From Streptomyces sp. NBC_00223 (GTDB lineage Bacteria > Actinomycetota > Actinomycetes > Streptomycetales > Streptomycetaceae), in the NCBI RefSeq assembly GCF_036199905.1, contig NZ_CP108109.1, forward strand, positions 4,325,501 to 4,389,500: 64,000 nt of DNA, in the 5' to 3' direction. A model generated the notes under the pieces. It had not been told where the DNA came from, did no database searches, and saw nothing but the letters and a program-made list of their open reading frames with translations. Position 1 is the first letter of the stretch, and the number at the start of each line of letters is the position of its first letter. Made by a program: the position numbers and the translations under genes. This document shows, one piece after another, positions 59,875 through 64,000 of the stretch.

Positions 59875-61647
59875 ATGTTGGGCAGCGCTCAGGACGGGCC
59901 GGACCAGACCGGCAGCCGCGGACGCGGGTCGTCGGCGGAGCCCGAGCGGCGGGGCTTACGGCTCTCGTCGAGGTCGGCGACGGCCGGCGGTGGTGGGCGC
60001 GGGGCGCCGGCCGCGGGCGGTGGTGGGCGCAGATGGCTGCCGGGCCGCGGGGCGTCTGCTGACGGTGGTGGTGGGCGCGGGGCGTCGGCCGACGGCGATC
60101 GCAGGTGGCTGCCCAGCGGGCCGGCGGGCGGGCCCGGTGACACGCTTCCCCGCTGGATCGTCCTCGCGCTGCTGATCGGCGCGGTCGCGGGGCTGGGCGC
60201 GGTGGCGCTCTACGAGCTGGTGCACTGGGGCACCGAGTGGCTGCTCGGCGACATCGGCGGCTACCGCCCCTACGGCACCACCGCCAAGGGAGTTCTGGAA
60301 CACTCGCACTCCTCCAGCCGCCCCTGGGCGGTCCCGCTGGTCGCCGGGGCGGGGGCGCTGCTCGCGTCGGTCCTGGTGGTGCGGTTCGCGCCGGAGGCGA
60401 GCGGGCACGGCACGGACGCCGCGATCGAGGCGGCCCACCACCGGCCGCTGAGCATGCGCGCCCAGGTCCCCTTCGTGAAGCTGGTCGCCTCCGCGCTGAC
60501 CATCGGAGCCGGCGGATCGGGCGGTACGGAGGGCCCGGCCGCCCAGATCTCGGCGTCCTTCGGCTCGATCATCGCCCGCCGGGCCCGGCTCACCCCCGGG
60601 CAGGCCCGTACCGCCGTGGTCATCGGTCTGGCGGCGGGCGTGGGCGCGGTGTTCCGGGCACCGCTCGGCGGCGCCCTGCTCGGCGCGGAACTCCTCTACC
60701 GGCGTGACGCCGACCCGGCCGTCCTGCCCAAGGCCCTGCTCGCCTCGGCCGCGGGGTTCGTCACCTTCGGCGCCTGTCTGGGCTTCGGCACCTTCTTCGG
60801 CCCGCACGCGGTTACCTCTTTCGGGGGACTGCGGGGGTTTCTGCCGCTGGCCCTGGTGGGCCTGCTCGCGGGCGCGGCCGGGCGCCTGTACGCCTTCTGC
60901 TTCTACTGGGTGCACGAGCACGTCGAGCCCGTCGCCCGGACCACGGTCCGCCGGCTGCTGTTCCCCACGGTGGGGGCCCTGATGGTCGGCGGCCTCGGCC
61001 TGCTGGTCCCCGGTGTGCTCGGCACCGGCTACGGGCTGATGCAGGCGCTGACGCAGCGCCAGGTCCTGCTGGACCTGTCCCCGTGGGTGCTGGTGGCCGT
61101 GCCGCTGGCGAAGATCGTGGCGACGTCCGTGTCGGTCGGCTCGGGCGGCTCAGGCGGGATCTTCGGCCCCTGCCTGGTGGTGGGGGCGGGCGTGGGGGCC
61201 GTCGTCTGGCGGCTGTTCGAGCCGACCGGCCTGGTGCCGCACAGCCCGCTGGCCTGCGTGGTCGTGGGGATGGCCGCGTGCCTGGGCCCGGTGGCGCGGG
61301 CGCCGCTGGCCGTGCTGGTGATGGCGGTGGAGACGGTCGGCGACGCGTCGCTGCTCGCGCCCGGCATCGTCGGCGTGCTGTGCGCGAGCGTGGTGGTCGG
61401 GCGTACGACGCTGTACCGGAGCCAGGTGGAGCGGCGGGGGGACGGGCCGGTCCTGGACGGTGGGGCGCTTTTGGAGGTGGCGGACGGGGGTTCTGCCGGG
61501 GGCCCGGGTACGCCGCCGGGGGCTGGCGGCGGGCGGGTTGTGGCCGCGGGGCCGATCGTGGCCGCCGCGCACTCGATCCCGGCCGAGGCGCCCGAGGATG
61601 TGCGGCCGCCGCAGCAGCGCGGTACCGAGCCGGAGGACGCCAGGTGA
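59875..61647 (+). CDS. ClC-family chloride channel / antiporter
   Basis: 590 residues. A Gly/Arg-rich disordered N-terminus (about 95 residues, with repeats of GGGGRGAPAAGGGGRRWLPG type) precedes the ClC core: GAGGSGGTEGPAAQISASFGS (the GxGxEGP selectivity motif with Glu), VFRAPLGGALLGAELLYRR and GSGGSGGIFGPCLVVGAGVG. About ten or more membrane helices follow. A proline/glycine tail ends it. Whether it is a channel or a proton-coupled exchanger is not decided; the Glu of TEGP is kept. The start at 59875 is the longest choice and could lie later, as the tail before residue 90 is not conserved. Confidence 0.88.
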   Translation: MLGSAQDGPDQTGSRGRGSSAEPERRGLRLSSRSATAGGGGRGAPAAGGGGRRWLPGRGASADGGGGRGASADGDRRWLPSGPAGGPGDTLPRWIVLALLIGAVAGLGAVALYELVHWGTEWLLGDIGGYRPYGTTAKGVLEHSHSSSRPWAVPLVAGAGALLASVLVVRFAPEASGHGTDAAIEAAHHRPLSMRAQVPFVKLVASALTIGAGGSGGTEGPAAQISASFGSIIARRARLTPGQARTAVVIGLAAGVGAVFRAPLGGALLGAELLYRRDADPAVLPKALLASAAGFVTFGACLGFGTFFGPHAVTSFGGLRGFLPLALVGLLAGAAGRLYAFCFYWVHEHVEPVARTTVRRLLFPTVGALMVGGLGLLVPGVLGTGYGLMQALTQRQVLLDLSPWVLVAVPLAKIVATSVSVGSGGSGGIFGPCLVVGAGVGAVVWRLFEPTGLVPHSPLACVVVGMAACLGPVARAPLAVLVMAVETVGDASLLAPGIVGVLCASVVVGRTTLYRSQVERRGDGPVLDGGALLEVADGGSAGGPGTPPGAGGGRVVAAGPIVAAAHSIPAEAPEDVRPPQQRGTEPEDAR

Positions 61648-61696
61648 TCCGGAGCCGTACGGCGTGGAGGTGTACGGGGGCCCGGTCGGCTGTTGC

Positions 61697-62086
61697 TCAG
61701 CTGTTGGCGTCCGCGTCGTCGTCGTCATCGTCCGCGCCGGCCTCCGAGGACGCGCCCGCGGCGGGTGGGTGGCTCTCCCAGACCATCCGCACCTTCAGAT
61801 GCCCGTCGGCCCCGGTGCGGGCGAACACCGCCCCGGCCTGAGCGCTGATCCTGACCCCGAACTCGAGTTCCACGGTGGACGGCCGCTGCGGAAGCGCGGT
61901 GAGCTGGGCGATCGCGTGCGCCGCCGCGTCCCGTACGTGGCCGAAGCCCGCCTCGAACGTCGCCGTCGCCGCCCGGATCGCGTCCCCGCCACGGGAGACC
62001 CGCTGCACCCCGCTCTCGTCGTCGGCGACGTCGACGAACACCCGCGCCTCGCCGTCACCGATCGTGAACGCCACCATCTCCGCCAT
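61697..62086 (-). CDS. Trypsin-co-occurring domain (trypco1 / CU044_2847-like) protein
   Basis: 129 residues from ATG 62086: MAEMVAFTIGDGEARVFVDV, RPSTVELEFGVRISAQAGAVFARTGADGHLKVRMVWE. This is the layout of the CU044_2847 family (trypco1), small beta-rich proteins encoded near trypsin-like proteases of NTPase conflict systems. The C-terminus is acidic (SSEAGADDDDDDADANS). It lies about 14 kb from the trypsin-like gene at 47495, behind the ClC gene, so it may be a detached partner of that system. Confidence 0.78.
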   Translation of the reverse strand: MAEMVAFTIGDGEARVFVDVADDESGVQRVSRGGDAIRAATATFEAGFGHVRDAAAHAIAQLTALPQRPSTVELEFGVRISAQAGAVFARTGADGHLKVRMVWESHPPAAGASSEAGADDDDDDADANS

Positions 62087-62305
62087 GCTCTCCCCCTGCC
62101 CGCCGACCGTAACCGGCCTCCGCCCCTGCCTGCCCCGGCGACGTTCCCGGGCCCCCAAGCCCGTAAACACCCCCCACCCCCCGACCTCGCAGACCGCCCC
62201 GCCGAGCCGGTCAGCTGCGCGCGGCGCCCGCGTAGGACCCCGTACGCGGTTCGTCCAGCATCGCGGGCGCGAGGCGGGCTCGTACGCCAATGCTGTCGGG
62301 CGGGG

Positions 62306-62956
62306 TTATTTGCCTGCGCCTACCGGGTCGACGGTGATGGTGGGGCCGGAGCCGTCGCCGGCCGGGATGTTGATGGACAGGGCCATGGTGTGGGAGTGGG
62401 TCTCGTTGGGCGGGGTGACGACCAGGCTGGTGAAGGTGACGCCGCTGCCGCCGGAGTTGTTCGGCGGGAAGTGCAGGGTGAAGCGGGTCGCCTCACCGGA
62501 CCGGAGGGTGACGTCGGGCGCGGTCACGTGGCTGCGTTCCGCGCTGACCGTGCCGTACCGGCCCTTGAGGTCCACCCCGGGGAAGCCGTGCATGGTGCAC
62601 GCGCCGGCGCCGGTGTTCGTGAGGTTGATCAGCACCTCGCCCTCCGCCATCCCGAACGAGCTGGTGAAGGAGAGGTGCGCGGTCTGGCAGACACCGCCGT
62701 CGGCCGTACCGGAGCCGTCGGAGGAGCCCTTGCCCGAGTCGCTGGTGGCCGCCGCACCCTTGCCGTTCACGGAGGTGTCGGCCTGCGGCGCCGTCGGGCT
62801 GGCGGAACCGGTGCCGCCCTGCGTGGGCGCCGCCGCCGACGTGGGGGAACTGGACGAGGTGGAAGAGCCGTTGGCGTCATCGCTGTCACAGGCGGTGAGC
62901 GAGAGGCCCACGGTCACCGCGACAAGGGCAATGACCGAGATCTTCTGGACGCGCAT
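62306..62956 (-). CDS. Lipoprotein with DUF4232-like domain
   Basis: 216 residues. Signal MRVQKISVIALVAVTVGLSLTAC with lipobox LTAC, then a Ser/Gly/Thr-rich disordered segment to about residue 80. The C-terminal domain (CQTAHLSFTSSFGMAEGEVL, LTNTGAGACTMHGFPGVDLKG) matches the DUF4232 beta-sandwich of actinobacterial surface lipoproteins, with two conserved Cys. Function unknown. A single gene, transcribed away from the window edge. Confidence 0.82.
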   Translation of the reverse strand: MRVQKISVIALVAVTVGLSLTACDSDDANGSSTSSSSPTSAAAPTQGGTGSASPTAPQADTSVNGKGAAATSDSGKGSSDGSGTADGGVCQTAHLSFTSSFGMAEGEVLINLTNTGAGACTMHGFPGVDLKGRYGTVSAERSHVTAPDVTLRSGEATRFTLHFPPNNSGGSGVTFTSLVVTPPNETHSHTMALSINIPAGDGSGPTITVDPVGAGK

Positions 62957-63463
62957 GGCTTCTCCTCCACAACGGATGCCCGCTCGTGCCGAGCAAGCCC
63001 TTCTGTCCTTCCGGACACTCCCATCACCAGCGCGGTTTCCAGGGAGGTGACACCAGGACACCCCTGTGACAGACGAGTAGAAGCGCCGTGACGTACGCAT
63101 CCGGTATGTGACCGTAGCCGGAGGGCGATGCCTCGCCTCCGCCGCGTCGGCCGCGCCCAGCGCTGACCGGCCGGCCCGCACCCGTACGGGGACGGCCTGG
63201 CCGGCCGTCACGACTGCGGCGCCGGCGCCGGCGCGCGACAGTGTGGCCGCGCTGCGGCGACCGCACGCGAGCTGTGCCGTATGGCAGAACCGTGCGGCTC
63301 GATCCGCCGCCGGAAGCACCCTGCCGGAAGCACCCCGCCGGAACCGGCCGTGGCACGGCGCGGTCGGCCGGGTCGTCCGCGAGCCTGTGCCCCCGCGGCG
63401 GTCGGCCCCGGCCTACGCCACCGCTGAGGGCCACGGCGGCAGTCGACCAGAGCCGACAGCAGG
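62957..63463. other. Intergenic region
   Basis: 507 bp between two minus-strand genes. It includes the promoter side of the lipoprotein gene (with GGAGGAGAAGCC before its ATG). No gene, repeat or clear hairpin was recognised. Confidence 0.45.
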
Positions 63464-64000
63464 TCAGATCGTGCCGTTCTCCCACCACCACGCGCGGCCC
63501 AGGTCGGCCCTGCTGTCGACGTGCTGGTGGTCCTCGGTGTACGTCTCCAGGCCGGAGAAGCCGCAGGTTTCCGCCTTCTGGTAGACGGTTTTGTTGGCCA
63601 CGCCGGGAACGTCGAGGTCGGCGGCCGTGCCGTAGAGATGCATGCTGTCGCTCGCTCCGCCGACCGAGGCGTTGTGCGCGATGCTGCGGAAGCCGGAGTT
63701 GACGGTGATCGGGACGTTGCCCAGCTTCTTGCGGAGCGCTTCGAGCTTGTACATCGCGCGGCGGGCGTTCTCCTTGGCGGCGGCGGCGCTGACCTTGCCG
63801 CCGTCGAACGTGCCGCTCACGCGGTCGGTGAACTCGCTGAAGTTGAAGTGCGCGGTGGAACCGTCCGACTGCTCCAGGGCGTTGAGCTGCGCCTGCGTGG
63901 CGGGCCCGACGACGGCGTCGGACGACAGACCGTAGGCGGACTGGAAGAGGCGGACCGCGGTGGCGGTGCCGGGGCCGAAGCTCCCGTCGATGGCCACCCG
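63464..64000 (-). CDS. Peptidoglycan-binding / M15 D-Ala-D-Ala carboxypeptidase-like protein (N-terminus outside window)
   Basis: The last 178 residues are visible. A peptidoglycan-binding repeat ends in IDGSFGPGTATAVRLFQSAYGLSSDAVVGPATQAQLNAL. The M15 peptidase domain has SGFRSIAHNASVGGASDSMHLYGTAADLDV (the HxxxxxxxD zinc ligands) and EDHQHVDSRADLGRAWWW (third His). It should be a secreted zinc peptidase trimming cell-wall peptides. The signal peptide and the start lie beyond base 64000. Confidence 0.88.
   Translation of the reverse strand, partial: RVAIDGSFGPGTATAVRLFQSAYGLSSDAVVGPATQAQLNALEQSDGSTAHFNFSEFTDRVSGTFDGGKVSAAAAKENARRAMYKLEALRKKLGNVPITVNSGFRSIAHNASVGGASDSMHLYGTAADLDVPGVANKTVYQKAETCGFSGLETYTEDHQHVDSRADLGRAWWWENGTI

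Overview
The window reads as a high-GC actinomycete chromosome, almost certainly Streptomyces or a close relative. The support is the GC-rich codon use, frequent GTG starts and stop/start overlaps, Tat-secreted and lipobox proteins, DUF397/DUF5753 regulator pairs, and type I-E CRISPR repeats of the Streptomyces kind. No tRNA, rRNA, IS element or integrase was recognised.

Left arm, 1-12 kb, is accessory. It opens with the 3' part of a PCMT-like methyltransferase of the kind found in ATP-grasp peptide (graspetide) clusters. Five CRISPR loci follow, at about 1.4, 2.5, 6.9, 9.6 and 11.5 kb. Each has the same 69-nt leader core, all face the same way, and no cas gene is in view. Between them lie a DUF5753/DUF397 regulator set with two extra DUF397 copies, an anti-sigma-type ATPase operon, an XRE regulator, a small-protein/kinase/acetyltransferase unit, a P-loop kinase and a lipoprotein. 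One array carries a spacer enlarged by three exact 9-nt units. Another part of it has a truncated repeat and a double-length spacer. The locus at 9.6 kb is a leader with a single repeat.

From 12 to 23 kb are ordinary Streptomyces genes: a membrane protein, GNAT, UvrA-like ABC ATPase, two Tat-type secreted proteins, an FG-GAP protein and a lipoprotein.

From 23 to 38 kb there is a regulatory and GTPase block. An ECF sigma factor, a Crp/Fnr-like regulator and a cyclase-like protein precede a dynamin-like GTPase on the plus strand. A seven-gene minus-strand set follows: Hsp70-like ATPase, two small GTPases, an unknown low-complexity protein, dynamin-like GTPase, small GTPase and dynamin-like GTPase. 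The last five overlap or nearly touch. A broken P-loop fragment of a further dynamin-like gene lies between the two strands. This resembles the GTPase-centred conflict or membrane-remodelling systems predicted in multicellular bacteria; its function is unknown.

From 38 to 47 kb are a LysM/transglycosylase, an MFS pump, GAPDH, an AraC-type regulator, three truncated genes (epoxide hydrolase, HxlR regulator, membrane protein) and an XRE-ImmA/IrrE plus PIN toxin-like pair.

From 47 to 62 kb is the most striking assembly. A plus-strand operon encodes a trypsin-like protease with a helical tail, a VMAP-C-type protein, a MoxR AAA ATPase and a 1495-residue vWA-like/NB-ARC/TPR protein. Convergent to it is a RiPP operon of the FxSxx-COOH type: precursor, radical SAM/SPASM cyclophane maturase and HExxH-type peptide hydroxylase. 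The precursor is not canonical: it has YxS in place of FxS and nine extra C-terminal residues. A trypsin-co-occurring (trypco1-like) protein lies just beyond a ClC channel. The window closes with a DUF4232-like lipoprotein and a peptidoglycan-binding/M15 peptidase cut by the edge.
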